A stretch of 64,000 nt of DNA from Sabellastarte sp. h YS-2021 (GCA_964017235.1 OZ024938.1:63355816-63419815); one strand, 5' to 3'. Numbered from the stretch's first letter, positions 12,101 through 27,100 are shown. Program-made: numbers and translations. The notes: generated by a model from the letters alone, not told the origin.

Positions 12101-15100
12101 AATATAATGATGTTTTCAATAACAGGTACTTGAATAATTATTCTTTGCGGATTTTGTTATTTCTACCTAAATGAAATGCAATGCGGTATACCGGTTTACC
12201 GTTCACGCCACCACTTTCAACTGTGAAGGCACAGATGGTTGTTGGCCAATGTTGGGTAACCATGCAATACATCATGGCCTTAGTCTATAGATTATGACTT
12301 GGTCTGCACTCACATTGAAACCATGCGGCACGGTGGCCTGTTTTTTCTTGAGTCTCATCGGAGGCAGAGGCAGGTCATTCTGGTCAGTGGTGGGCAGTGA
12401 GTGCAGAGTGGTCAGTGAGTTCCTACGGATCCTCTTGTCACCATGCTTCACATTCACATTCATCTACACAAAAAAAATCAATAAAACGAATCAATAAAAA
12501 AAATCAATACATCATCACCTAACTGTGATTAGGCACGTTAATTTGCTTGCCTTCATCTGCATAATATTTAAAATAAATAAATATATCAATGAATCAGTTT
12601 GCTGAAGAAAAGTAACAAAGGGCCAGACATGTGGCTCAAGTTTTCTCATTGGTTTTATTTGGTTTCTAAAGATTTTAAAAATATGTCAACAGGATTAAAA
12701 CACTTGTTAATTGGTACACTTGGACATGAAAAAAAGTGAATATACAAGAGATTTATCTACTGTTCCCCGCCATAACCTGGCAAAAACTTGACCAGAAAAA
12801 CCTTATTTGTGGTTGTTTTATGTACTATAATGTAGATTTATTTTGATTAATATCTTCCCTAAAACAGGTGTTAGCTATAAACAGACTTTAACAACAAAAA
12901 ATCAAATGAATGAAATCTGTCATAGTGATTTTTATGGGCAGTTAATATAATTTCTGCTTCAAATCAGCATCTGAAAGTGGTACAAAACCTTGATTGAAAT
13001 TTCCCAATATCAATTACATGTAGTTTATTTCTGTCATTAATTCAGCAACTACTGTGTTCCCCTTGAGTTTCTCGAAACACATGACAAAATAGGAATTTTT
13101 AAATGATCTTGGAGAAGCTTATAGAACATATTATCTCCATTTTACCTTTCTGTGAACCCGAGAAGTAGTAATATTTTAAAAAAAATTTTGAAAAACATTT
13201 TGGACAGCATAAAACTTACAAAATTTCATAATTTATATATCACAAATACAATGAAATTGAAAACTAATTTAAAATTGTTTTTACTATGTAAAGCAAATTA
13301 ATTGTGACAGACTAAAAACTAGTAAAAAGAAGAGTGTTCATAGTAATAAAAAAGTGAAAAGAATATAAGCAAAAAGAAATAAAGGCAGTCAGAGCAATAA
13401 ATATACAGCCAGTGGGAACATAAAACTAACCATATGTTTTACTGCAGTACTGCCTTGCTACCAATTATCGCCGGGTACCAATTATCGCCAGAGGGAATTC
13501 AAATAGGTACAACTTCACCAAAAGTAGCATCCCAAGTCTCACAAATAAAGTATAACTATTTCCAAAGTGAATGGAACAAATACACAACAAAAAGCTTTCA
13601 AAATGTGTGGCCATTACTGAAGTATGAATGTTTTTTCTGGTGGCGATAATTGGTAGCCGGCGATAATTGGTAGCAAAGGAGTAGCCATTATGTACATATG
13701 ACCATATGCCATTCTCGGCCATTCCAAAACTGATTTTTCTTAGTTATTAAAAAATATGTTTGAATTATTTTGCTCTTAAGGTTAATTTGAAATACATTTG
13801 TGACTTTTTAATTGGTCAGTCATAAACATGACTTGTACAACACACACAACAGTACAAATATTAATTGGTCATCACATTTGCAAATTTTCTCATTTCTTAT
13901 CCCAGCCCGTGTACAAGGAAATTACCACAAACTCTAAGTAGAGTAAGAAATCTAAAATTCGCCAGGAATCTAAAATTCGCCACCTCTAAAACCTTAGTTA
14001 ATTTTATGAAGTAATGATGTTTTTGTCTAGAAATTGGTATTTTTCAGTTCAAAAAGCCTTAATTTACTCTACAGTCAACAAATCTCACCACAATTCATTT
14101 ATTTTATTAGTATTTTGACATGTGGCGAATTTCAGATATGTGGCGAATTTTAGATTTCTTACTCTATATGCTACAGCCTACAGGGTTCTTTTTACTTGAC
14201 TATAAGTGAAAATTTTAGTTGTGAAAAAAATTAGGTAATTCAATGGAACTAAGTTCAATTATGTTCAGTTTCTACTAAGAGATTGAAAAATATTTGAAAA
14301 ATTTAATTGTAATTTCAATTCTCATTATATTATAATTGACCATGTGGTATTTATGAATATTATAGTGGAAAGAGGGGACTTGGAGGTACTATAAATTTTA
14401 GTCAAGGTGTACACATGGAGTTTTTCATGATCACTGGCCATGTTTTAGAACTTTGTATGTGATCAGCCTGATGTTGAACAGCTGTAACCCTGTGTTTTAC
14501 TTGGAGCTGGTGTGGGTTTTTTTCAATATTGGGGTAATCTGGAAAAACCAAGAGGATTTGAGAGACTAATCTGCATGGTAAATTATAAACTCAGTGGAGT
14601 CTCCTTAAATCAGAATCTGTGAGTGATGCCAAATTTCATATTTTTAAATGTAAAATACATTTTTATGAAGAAAAATGTATATACCTACCATGGCAGAGGC
14701 ATGGCAGAGTGAATTGGTCACCAGGAGTCAAAGAGTAGCAAGTACATAGGTTTAAAGAGGGTCTCCCCTTATATTTTAAATTCTATGTATGGCATACGTG
14801 GCGGTTACCGAAAGCCAAGCCAAGCTTAACTCAAGTGTTTTCATATGGTAGGGTATATTACATTTTTATGAAATAAAAAAAATTAAAATATAATGGGAAC
14901 TATTAAAGTTCAACTGACTGTTTACTAGAGCACTTGCTAGGAAGATTCAGTTATGTTTTAGGATTTAGCTTTAGTTTGTTTGATGCTATGTAATTTTGAA
15001 TGTCATTGAGACACTGTGTTTGAGAACCTGGATGGACGGAGTAGCAAAGTTTGCCAATGAGTCACATTTAATTGAGTGTCTTGGCATGTAAGTGATGCGT

Positions 15101-18100
15101 GATGCGAAAAGAAACACTCTCCACTGTGTTTACTTCATAATTTAAAAATTAGTAATTGACTTTATGTAATAATTACATATTGGTAAAAATACGGATAAAA
15201 CCACTAGTGGCAAAAAATATGTTCACAAAAGGTGACAAATTCAAAACCAAAGATAAGCTGAAAAAAAAAATTTCTTCCTTATAAACTGGTGATGATAAAG
15301 AAAATACATTTGTACTTGATAACACTGTTACATATTGTAATGAAGACAACATAAAAAGCTATTATTAAGCATGAAAATACAATAATCAATCATCAAGTAT
15401 AGGTCAGCATGCAAAGCCTAGAAAAAATCAATAATTTTAAATTTGTTTTCTCTCATTTGATTGGATCACTTTGAAATCATGTGACTAAAAAGGAAGTGGC
15501 TTTGTAGGGAGTGAAAATCAATATGATTTCAAGATGTACAGATTTGCACTTTACAACATAGACAATCACACACACTTTCATCTTTTTGTTTCATTTTTTT
15601 TTATGTTTATTATTTAAGTTTCATGGAAACACATTTTATTACCAAGTCAACGTTTTGTGAATTCTTCTCTGTTTGGAGAGTGTCGTAGAACAATCGATTC
15701 CCAAACTGCACAATTAGAGAGGTATTGATAGAAACAATGAGTAAACAAGAATAGTATTATATTTTCACAAATGTGATGGGAAAAAAATAATTCTATGTGA
15801 CCTTATGTTTATAAAACAAATTCCCTGACGCTAAAACACTCTGCTAAAAGTAAAGGTATGTATATGACATATTATATATTAAACATTTAGGATTTAAAAC
15901 CTCTTGGTTTACACTGAATATGAAACATTACTCTAAAGGCTCCACTTTGTGTATTAAATTAAATTTTTTGCATCAGAATAGCATAGTATTTATCACAAAT
16001 AACATACAGTATAATTTTTTTTGATGTTACGAAGTATCTATGACCACAAATGTTCATTTAATACCAGTTTTGACAACAGAAAAAATCCTATGGTACAGGA
16101 ATTGAATTTTATTTGATAAAATACGTATACAGATTTTAATAGCATTTGGAATGTTTTTGAGAAGTTTTAAAATCTCCATGTGTTGTGTAAAAAAAGTAAA
16201 TACATGGTTTAATTCAAATTGATATGTTTTTCACGTTCCAAGCTTTAGACACACTTTTAAGTTATACATGTGTAGATATAACCTACAAATTCTACACAGT
16301 TACTAAAACAAATAAAAATTGAGATGTCTACATGTTAAAAATGACAGAAAACCAACTACCTTGTTCCCCAAAATGTTCAAACAAAAGTCAGTATTAGCAA
16401 ACTACCAATGCTATAAGTGTAATAATCTATAAAATAGCGACTAGGAATACAAGCATTTAGTTAGTACGATTTAGCCAAACAACACCACTATGAAGGAGAG
16501 TACCGTAACAGTACAAATCATGTGACTTTTGCCAGAATTCCTGGTTATAAAAACTAAATCCCCCTTACAAGTGTTTTGACAATGTCATCAAGATTTCATG
16601 GGATTATAGATGAATCAGCACCTTATAACTTGTGATACTTTTATCAACATTAATTATTTCAGTGCTTCATCGTGGGTAATCTTGTTAACAGACAGACAAA
16701 CATTAAATACACTGGTTGTTGTTAAGGCTGTAATCAATAGGAAGGAGGTTTTATCAAATACTCATTTTGACTGAGCAAGTGTTTCAAAATACAGTCACTT
16801 TGAATGTTAGAACTTAAACCTTTAGATCACACACTGAAAGTTAAGCTAAATAACGAATAACACGTATGGACTTCAACTTTTTAGACAAGTTCCACTTCCA
16901 GTGGTTGAACTGTTTCTTATATCAGAACTGGTCTCAGCTGTATATTTTTTTTTCTTATTTCATTCAGAGTCCAGTTAATAGATTATTCTTCTCTTTATAG
17001 CCATATATTACTGTTTATTGATTCAATATTATTCTGAGTAGAATTAATCCTCCTTTTAAGCATCAGTAAAAATGAAGTTCTTTTGGGGTCTTTTTTCCAT
17101 TGAATTTTATCTTATTTATAATATCTGAAAATCCTTGTACAGTACATTGTATGCAAACTACACTCTAAGATTCTGCTCGCGTAAACAATGACACAAAAAT
17201 AAACAATATTTTTCGGGTAGGCCGAAAAAAGAAAAAAAAAACAATATACTATTATTAGGTTTATGAATAATAATCCACTAATTTACTATGTGTAGCAAAC
17301 AAATTAACACAGCAAAAGTGTTAGGATAAAACACAAAACAGACACCCTGCATCTGACATATGCTCGTGTGAAATTGTTGTTTAAAGAAAGAGACCAAATA
17401 AACAACCATTGCTCACCTTGTCATATTTTGGTTGCCCACGGATACCATACTGGTTGTCACTGCTGCTGTCAAGGACACGCATTGCACTACCAATGTACTC
17501 TAACTGCTGGGCAAATACGGACATGAGACCTGTAAACATACAGCAATGTAGAGTTGAACTGTATCGCATATTGAAGATGTACCAAGCATTATAAAACCTA
17601 AAATAATGACATATTCTTAAGTATTCTGTGCAGGTTTTCTTAATTTCATGAAACAAAAAGCAGAATTTTGATTTACAGTTTACATCACTGCCTTAGACTG
17701 ACATCAAAAGACTGGTTGTAATGCAATACTATGACATCACTCATAGTTTTTAGAGTTGCACATTGTTCACACTCATACATTTGACGACTACAATAAAGCC
17801 CTGTATTAAACATAGCCCACTAACATGTTAATCTGTCCCTGTGGCTTGAGGGAAGTAAACTTGCTGAATTCGAAAGCCTGGTTGACAAAGACAGCCCAAA
17901 ATGTAATGTCGGTCTCTGTAGTTAAGATGGCAATGAGTGTAAGTAGAGTTTGGGTTGTATATTAAGGATTAATGTCCGGTAAAACTTTAAATTGGTATTA
18001 ATCTTTAAACTTAAATTGGTATTAATCTTTAAACTAACTTGAAACTACATATTTGAGGAAAATATTTCCACTAAATTCTTGAAATTTGGAAAAATTATAA

Positions 18101-21100
18101 TTCTGATCTAATCTGATTCGATTCTTTTTCCAGCTATAATATCTTCCTCAAAAGGGGGTATTCAGTGCCTAGTAAACTAACAAAATAATTGACAGAAACA
18201 ATAGCCAAGGTACGTTCTTGGTCAGTAATGTGATCAATGTTGGGGTTTTACATCCAGTCAATAACCACAGTCATACTGGTGACAGCCTAGGATTAGATGC
18301 CAAACTTGCTAACCACTTGGGGGCCACAAGGCCAGTAAGGCCCTCTTTCTTGTTCATGACTGAAGGAGTTCCAGTACAAATAGATATCAGACCCCAAGAG
18401 GTTCATTTCTATTTACCCCCCGTCATCTGGAGTCCCCGACTAGGCAAAAGAATATGTCTGAATCTTAACAATCTGACTTAGTAGGATTTAAATGTAAGAC
18501 TTGTTCCAGTTAAGATTCTATTTGTGTAATGAAACTGAAACTGACCTTTGGTCATCCGGTCAGTATCATCAAATATGGCCCAGGTGCCGGACTGGATACT
18601 TCCGCTGAGAAACTGGTTGAGTTTTGTAAGAGTCAGCTCCTCATTGCAGTTGAAGCAAGTCATATCACGACCCATTGCCTAAAAATATATAACATGTAGT
18701 AGTATACTTATTACTATGTGTCAGTGCTCGATATGATTGGCAGAAATGAAATAATATGATTTAGTTATAATGTCCCAACCCATTGTTTGTCAATATGTAT
18801 TATTATTATTATATCAGTTCTCGATTTGATCGGCTGAAATCGGATCAAATGACGCCTCATAGATAAATACCCCAACCTATTGCCTGTAATTGTATTATAT
18901 ATATTTATCTGAAAACATGTCAATGTAAAATACATATTTATAATGTTATTTAGCAAAACTAAAAGCTTAATATTAATAGTTATGTGTAACAATTTAAATT
19001 CACTTGATTTCACCTTGGCTAAGTCTTTGATAGTCTCCGACTTCCCAGTTCCAGATGGACCAATCAGAGTGCCGCATGCAAATGAGCTCATGGCCAAGGT
19101 CAATGTCAAATAAGCTCTCTCAGTCAGCGGCGTGAATATCAACCGAGGGGTGGGACCCAAATATTCGTGGTCGTATGCAAACGTGGCTCCCATCTGCGAC
19201 ACCATGCACTGGCCAAACTGGTAACCCGTAGTGATGCCTGTATAGGACCGCTTCATGCCTGCACCTCCTCTGTCATCTGAAAAAATATACACCAAAATAC
19301 ACATTAATGAACAGTTAACAGAAAACAGGAATAGATTATCTGTAATTCAGCATTTCTATCAACAAACAGTGCCTGAAAAAGCCCAAACCTTCACACATGG
19401 GTATTGCGTGCTGAACATAACCAGCTTCAGTGGGCGAAGGTGGCAAGTCTGAACCCTAAATTTGCATGGACTACCATTCACTACAGGTTTCTAGTGGATA
19501 AGTCACTGGTGACCACTACAAGCTACTAGTCCATTAGTCCCTTGTGGTCACTACAGGTTACTAGTGGTCATTACGTGTCACTAGTTGGCACTATAGCTTA
19601 GTAGTATTCACCATTGTTACTAGTGGTCACTGCAGGTTATTGGTGTTCATTACCAGTCACTAGTGGTCATTACTGGATACTGGTATTCAATACTAGTCAC
19701 CTGTGGTCATTACAAGAAAATGTTACTCATTACAAGTCACTAGTGGTCATTACCAGATACTGGTATTCATTACTATTCACTTGTGGTCATTATTGGATAC
19801 CAGTATTCAATACTAGTCACTAGTGGTCATTACCGGATACTGGTATTCATTACTATTCACTTGTGGTCATTACAGGATACCGGTATTCATTACTAGTCAC
19901 TAGTGGTCATTATTGGATACTGGCATTCAATACTAGTCACTAGTGGTCATTACCGGATACTGGTAATCAATACTGTCACTTGTGGTCATTAATGGATACT
20001 GGTACTCATTACTAGTCAGTAGTGGTCATTACTGCAGACTGGTACTCATTACTAGTCACTAGTGGTGATTACTGCAGACTGGTACTCATTACTAGTCACT
20101 AGTGGTCATTACTGCAGACTGGTACTCATTACTAGTCACTAGTGGTCATTACTGGATACTGGTATTCAATACTAGTCACTTGTGGTCATTTCCAGATACT
20201 GGTACTCTTTACCAGCCACTAGTGGTCACTACTGGTTACTGGTTTTACTGTTAGTCACTGGTGGTCACTACAGGTTACTAGTATTCAGTACCAGTCACCA
20301 GTATGCAGGTTATTATAGGCTTAGAGATTCTGGTATGCATACATATAAAACACCTAGTCTTAGCCCCAGTACATACCCAGTCTAGACTGAGTCACTGGCC
20401 TGACAACACTGGTTCTTCTTTCCTTCTTTCCACCCTCGTCTTCCTCCTTGTTTTGAGGATCCGGGTTAGTGATGTTCAAGTTGTCCTGGAAGTCTTTGCG
20501 CTCAAGCTGCAGAATGGAGCGGATCTCCATGTGATAACGCATCACCTTCATCCAATCAAATGCTCCGTCAGAGATATCGGGATTCTTCAGCAAGCCTAGT
20601 TAAATATAAAACATAAAGTCAAATGCATATAAAATACTGGTCGAACCATTTACAAACACTGAAATCAGTCTTCTGGCCAATCTAAAATCAATGAAATCTG
20701 GTGTTTCAGATAGTTGTGGATAAAGTGAAAATTAACCACAAGAGTAGATGAGCCACAATTTTAACTGGAAATGAAGTGGAAATGACTTTTGAGAGAAATT
20801 ATAAAGTGTGCAAGTGTAGCCATCATATAGAGTCAGTATGAAGTAAAAATGATAAAAAAGATATTTTATGAAATGTATAGGTGTTTTTTAATTATTTTAA
20901 AATTTATATTTATTATTAATAATATAATTATTTTAAAATAATATTGTATCTATTATTAATAATATGTTTATATTAACCAGTCTCAGATATGCCTTGAGAA
21001 TTTCATTATTTCCACCATAATGAAATTAAAATCTGAATGCTGCATTACAGTTCATATTACTAATACAAAAACATTTAAAATTTTTTTAAAAACCTGTATC

Positions 21101-24100
21101 ATGTCAAACCCTTACATATCCGATTTTCAGTAAGTAACAAACTCACCTACTCTAACTTTCAGTGTTTTTTTTAAATGAAAACTATTCGCATTAAAAAATA
21201 TACATTCAAGGAAAGTCCTTCAATACGATTCCACCGAATTTTCAAATTGAAAAAATAAATCACAGACATGAATTCATGTCATACACAATCTTTATGGTAG
21301 AGGAGTCATTTTAGCTTGTAAAAATAAAGTATTTGAGACTATATCTCCCCCCAACATTCCTATATTAAATATTAAGTACAAATCTTCAGCACGTACGTTC
21401 CATGACATCCCTGTGGTAGAGTCCCTGGTTGACCAGGTTGCCCAGTATGTAGTGGAGTCTCTGTCTCATGTCAGAGTGCATGAACGTCAGGCAGTTCTCA
21501 CGCAGCACCTTGATGTACTGCTCAATCCGACTCTGCAAAAACCTCCTGATGTAAGAAGAAAGACACTCATATCAATACATAGAGTGGTCAGTTGGTCAGT
21601 CAAGTATGATCAATTAAATCAAATCAGTGTGATTCTCCTCGGAATTGCTGATGAGATGATAAAAATACTCAATGAATATATCACTTCATTGTTCAGAATT
21701 TGAATTCAGTCAATGAATCTATTAATACCTTCATGCATTTTACTCAACATGATTCTGCAGGGATCCGTTGTAGTGCTGCGATGATGTTTGAAGAAGTTTG
21801 ATTTGCTCGAAATTTGGACTTTGCAAAACGTTTAGAAATCACCAAGATGAGGAGCTGTATTCAAAAAAGGGATCAAGCTCAAGTTGAGCCAAAAATCAGC
21901 TCAAGTTAAGTATAAACAAGTGTAAATGTAAGCCGATTTTTGGCAAAACTTGAGCTTGATCCCTTTTGTGAATACCAACCCAGACCACATCCCAATGGAC
22001 CCTATCTTCACCCATCTATAAAACCTGCGTTTTAATGAAAGCATGGTAAAATTTATTCAAAATATTCATGGATTTTATATTTTAGCATATTTTCAACAAT
22101 GCGACAAGAGTTTATGTGAGGTTTGTGCATTTTTATTGGTTTTGCAAACGTTGTTTCGAAGATCAGACTAGACTGAAGTTTGCTGGCTTGTACAAATATG
22201 GAACACCGAACCTGACATTTTTAAATCTCTTGATGTAAAGACAAAAACACTTTATGATCATCAATTCACTGGTCAGTTGGTGATTGAATTAAACAATAAA
22301 TCAACCAACAACATAATTATAAAGATGGTTCCCATACTTTGTTAAAGTATTTAATAAATTATGCTGGTTCCCTTACTTTTGCAGCCTGAGTTCATCCGTG
22401 TCCTGTTTTTCCAGAGCTTTGTAGATCAATCTCTCCCACATCACAGCCTCAGCAGTCAATACACACTGGGCCGGGAATCTACAACAATAGTGGGATAAAA
22501 CACAAATTGAGACAAAATAAAATCCATGTACTATTTTATCTAAAATCTTTTATTTCATTACTTTGGTCCTGATATCATCCAAAGTTAGTGGTTGTTGCAG
22601 TCAACACACGCTAGACTGAAAACCCGACAGCAAAATAGTTTTAAAAATATTGGTAAAAATACCTATTTGTATTTGTTATACTCATATCTTATAAGTATAT
22701 TTTATGCATGGCAATGACTCATGCTATGTTCATTGACCAAAGGACTTTAAAATTGTCTTTGTGTGTTGTGCCTCAAAGTCTGCCTCTCTGCAGAGATTAA
22801 GTGCTATAAAGTGTAGAACAGAATAGACTAGAATTCTTTTAATCCTAATATCCACTGCAATCATCATTGCTGCAGGGCAGAATGTTAGATTTTTGTTTAT
22901 TTGTTTATTTGGGGTTTTACGTCGCTTTCAACACTGTACAGATCATATCACGACGGGTAGTTGGAAGGGCAGAGGAAACCAGTACATATAGTTCGCTAGG
23001 GTTCTGTACTGTAAACTGCCGACCAACGGCAAGCAACTACCAGCTTTCCCACTTACGGCCATGACCTCTAACCTCTACTGTAGTGCCCTACTGATGGCTT
23101 TGTAGCCTGTGTCTGGAGATGAAAAGACTTTTCAGCCTTGTTCACTATCGTATTCGCTGTACCTGAGAATCCAGTGGTTGAAGCTGTGGTGGATCTCAGC
23201 CAGAATCTCGTCAACCTTTGCATCTTCATTGCTTTTCATGGCCTCATATTTCGAAAGTTCTTCCAACAGCTGAACTGGCTGCTGGGATCCTGAACAAAAC
23301 AAATCCAAAGCTGTAACTTATATGTGATCAATTACTAAGTAATATTATTCCTATCCATAAAACAATCTCAAAAAAGTCCCTTCTCCCAGGTAATAATATT
23401 TTACTGACGATCGCCCAAGAAGTGGATAATATTTTGAAGTTGGTTATCGAATTACATGCACTACAATTAACAATTGGAATATGCTCGGTAACAATTGTTT
23501 GAAAGAGTTATAACTTGACAATTTAACTCTGTTATCAACCATTTGAACGGCAAACCAAAAATATGACAGAATGCCTCTTTTGTTGACATATTGAGGCATT
23601 TGTCCTTAGCCTCTAACAAACGAATATAAGGTAGACGTTCACAGGTAGAATACCAGTGGAAAGAAATATTTTCAGAGGAGAAGTCAATAACATATAAGCA
23701 TGTGCAGAAACCACTGTTTATTACCAGGTGTTAGCCAAGAATACATTACAAAGGCTTCTGTAGACATATAAACCCAAGGATTAGTCTCTTACAATTTAAT
23801 GGCAATAAAAAGAAATTTTCTGACTAGATTACATATTTATCTATCCACAGTGAAAAATGTAAAATTTCTTACAATATGTGAAACTATGAGGTCAACTAGA
23901 CTAAATTTAGAAGTGACACGAAAAAATCATATAAATCATTTTGGTCACATGACTTAACTCTTCTATAGTAATGTAAAACATATTTGATATATGTAGTCTG
24001 AACACAAGCCTTAGTTCAGAACCAGCTCTGTGTTATGACAGCTTGTCTAGGTAGAAATATGGGTTTGACAATCTTATGGCTGAGTAACACCTGTCCTGTA

Positions 24101-27100
24101 AATGCATCCACTGTATGTGAAATTCACATCTTAAATAAAAGCTAAAGGAAGCAAAATTGACCAGAATTCTGCAGTAAATTCAATATTTGGCCTATCATAA
24201 AGCACTCCAAGAGCGCACACCTCTGCCGTACATTACTTTTTGAGTTGCCTAGACCACAAACAAAAAATGAATGCACCTAAAACATAACCTCCCGGTAGGT
24301 GTACCAATAGATGAAAATACAGGCTTCAACATGCAACCTTTGGGTTTTAACTACCTCTGAACATACCTTCCTCCAGCCTTGCTTTTATACAAGCTTCAAC
24401 AAACAATCTTTGGGTTTTAACTACCTCTGAACATACCTTCCTCCAGCCTTGCTTCTATACAGGCTTCAACACACAACCTTTGGGTTTTAACTACCTCTGA
24501 ACATACCTTCCTCCAGCCTTGCTTTCTATACAGGCTTCAACACACAACCTTTGGGTTTTAACTACCTCTGAACATACCTTCCTCCAGCCTTGCTTCTATA
24601 CAGGCTTCCATAAGGGTCAGCATGGTTGTCTTCATGTAGTGTTCCAGCATCAGCAGCCACTTAGCAGAATGGGGTATTGCTTTAAGTCTGGAGTATAACA
24701 CAAGCTCCTCACCCATCAGACCAGTCACCTTCACCACCTCCAGCTTGTCAGCTGTAACATAAACAAGAACAGTCTTTTAAAAAGACAAGCCAAACACTAT
24801 ACATGCCTTATAGTGGAAAGATAGGACACCTTTTAGTCTGTTAGCTGAAACAGAAACAAGAACAGTTTTAAAATATTATAAGTCAAAGAATGTATTACAA
24901 AGGAAACAAATTACCACCCGTAGCTTGCTAGCTGCAACAGAGGACAAGAAAATGGTAAATTGCACTTTTGATATGAAAAGTCACTTCTTTTTAACGATAA
25001 AGTCCTCAATCTCATAATGCAGTGTATAAAAACCTGTCAGAAAGCAAATATCAAATCTGCTCTCATTTTATTCCAAACAATGTAACAATGGAAGATATTT
25101 CAAATACTAACACTAAATTACCATGTGATATTTTGGCTGGCATAAATGCTGGTGTGCTAGAACTCAAGCTACAGCAAATTATGCCATTGTACTTCAATGT
25201 GCAATTGGTATAAAATTTTAAAAAACTTATCAGAACACAATGGTAGATAAAAGACCTTTTTGGGTGATGATGATAAGCCAGCATAAAAAACTGATGCTGG
25301 ATTATGTTATAACAATGTTAACAAGAGCACATGGGGAGCGCATACCTCTGCAATTGCTTAGAGTAAGAAATCTAAAATTCGCCACATATCTGAAATTCGC
25401 CACGTGTGAAAATACTAATAAAATAAATGAATTGTGGTGAGATTTGTTGAATGTATAGTAAATTAAGGCTTTTTGAACTGAAAAATACCAATTTTTAGAC
25501 AAAAACATCATTTTCTTCATAAAATTAACTAAGGTTTTAGAGGTGGCGAATTTTAGATTCCTGGCGAATTTTAGATTTCTTACTCTATAAGTGTAATGAT
25601 AACTGGTTGCAGATATTACCCCAAATTTAATCAGTTCCACGTTAGACTAAGAACCCGGTACTGTGAAACTTTGATGTAAAACTTTGTAGTTTTTTTATAA
25701 TCTTACTAACATACAAACAAACAGAATTCAGTATTCACATAGCCTCCTTGACTTTAGGTAAGAATGTTAAGATTAGTAGACTTTGTTAAGAAAACATCAA
25801 AAATCTGCATATGCGCAGGAGTCAAGTGAGGCTACTCTTACTCTAAATTAATGGAATATAAAACTATATAGAAAAAGGCTTTAACTCTATGTTATGTCAC
25901 TGTTTGCCACATACAGTAGACTCTGTATAAGAAGAATCATCAGCTTAAGTAAGAAATTCAATATACTGTTACCTAGACATAGAAGCAGTTTTTAGCCCCA
26001 TGATGTCAGAAGATGCAGTGCCTTTGTAATAATACATAGAAATTCTTAAATCTAAAATCAAATCCTGTGGATACTGGATGTTCTGGTTATACAATGTAGT
26101 CCACTGTAGTTATAAGTAAATACTAAATACACCAGAAAAGCGCATGATATGGAAAATTAATCAATTGTGTCTCATTTAATTAGGCCAACAGGCTGTTTTA
26201 GGCAATTTCAATGACATGAACACTTTAAGTCGCAATATAAACAAAAATCAAGAAAGAAATAAAGGTTTATATCACGTCATAGGTTATATATTACCTTTAG
26301 CATGTCTGTCCATTCTACGGATGATTAGAAACTCATTTAAAGTTATACTACCATCACAAATTGCAAATATATATTTTTTAGATTATACAGAATTGCTTGC
26401 CACTAAAATCTACATTCTCAAGTCACTACACAATTAATCAACAACGACACTGTATATACATGCATTAAGCTGTTCAATAAACTAAGATTATACACAGTTG
26501 AATCATAAACAAGCATACATTGTTCACAAAATGGTTTCCCCGTCTAATTACCTTCAAAATCCAACCTTAGAAACCTGGCAAACAATAATTAAAAACATCA
26601 GTCGAATAGGTCTGTGACTAGGGTGAAAAAGAGGACTGTGTATTTGTATTACAATAACACTCCCAAATCTGGGTCCTTGTTTTAGTATTCACCAACTGGC
26701 AGCACCCGTAAAACAAATATGTCGGATGGAGGGGAAACATTTCATCAAAAAACAATGTCAAATATCAAAACACTAGAAATAGGGAAAACAGGAGTACTCG
26801 CAGAGCACAAACATCCACCAAGGACCAACATCTCCAATATTGCTGACGAGTGGAATGATAAAAAAAAATATTTAAAAATTTTTGCATCCAGTGATATGGA
26901 TCACTACCAAAATCTAATTATTGTCAACATTTCCAAAAAAATGTCATCAAAATTCATCATGAATTTTGCCAGTTACTATGAAAAAACAAAAACAAAAAAA
27001 AAAAAACAACAAAAAAACAACAAAAAAACACATTAATTACATAAGCTCATCAGCAGAGGTAATTATGTGAAAAAAAAACCAAATATATGGCAGACAAACT

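Larger units (their letters stand above)
12464..17416. other. Intron 33 (4953 bp): two inverted-repeat elements, otherwise plain AT-rich
   Basis: Contains the inverted-repeat elements at 13450-13681 and 13941-14164. The remainder (about 14170-17400) is AT-rich with no coding signal, tandem array or element ends that I could recognise. A missing exon here cannot be excluded because both flanking exons end in phase 0. Confidence 0.6.

Noticed and set aside
19485-20310. CRISPR-like repeat array
   Set aside because: Units drift, there are no unique spacers of fixed length, no cas genes, and the setting is an animal intron: a minisatellite.
21532-21546. TTTGCAG at 21533 as acceptor for exon 29
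   Set aside because: Gives the wrong phase after exon 28; CATCAG just upstream has a strong pyrimidine tract and keeps the frame.
26719-27036. 105-codon plus-strand ORF ending in Lys-rich sequence
   Set aside because: Its C-terminal Lys/Gln/Asn run is the translation of an A-rich tract; no recognisable domain, no splice or promoter context. Possibly retroposon debris.
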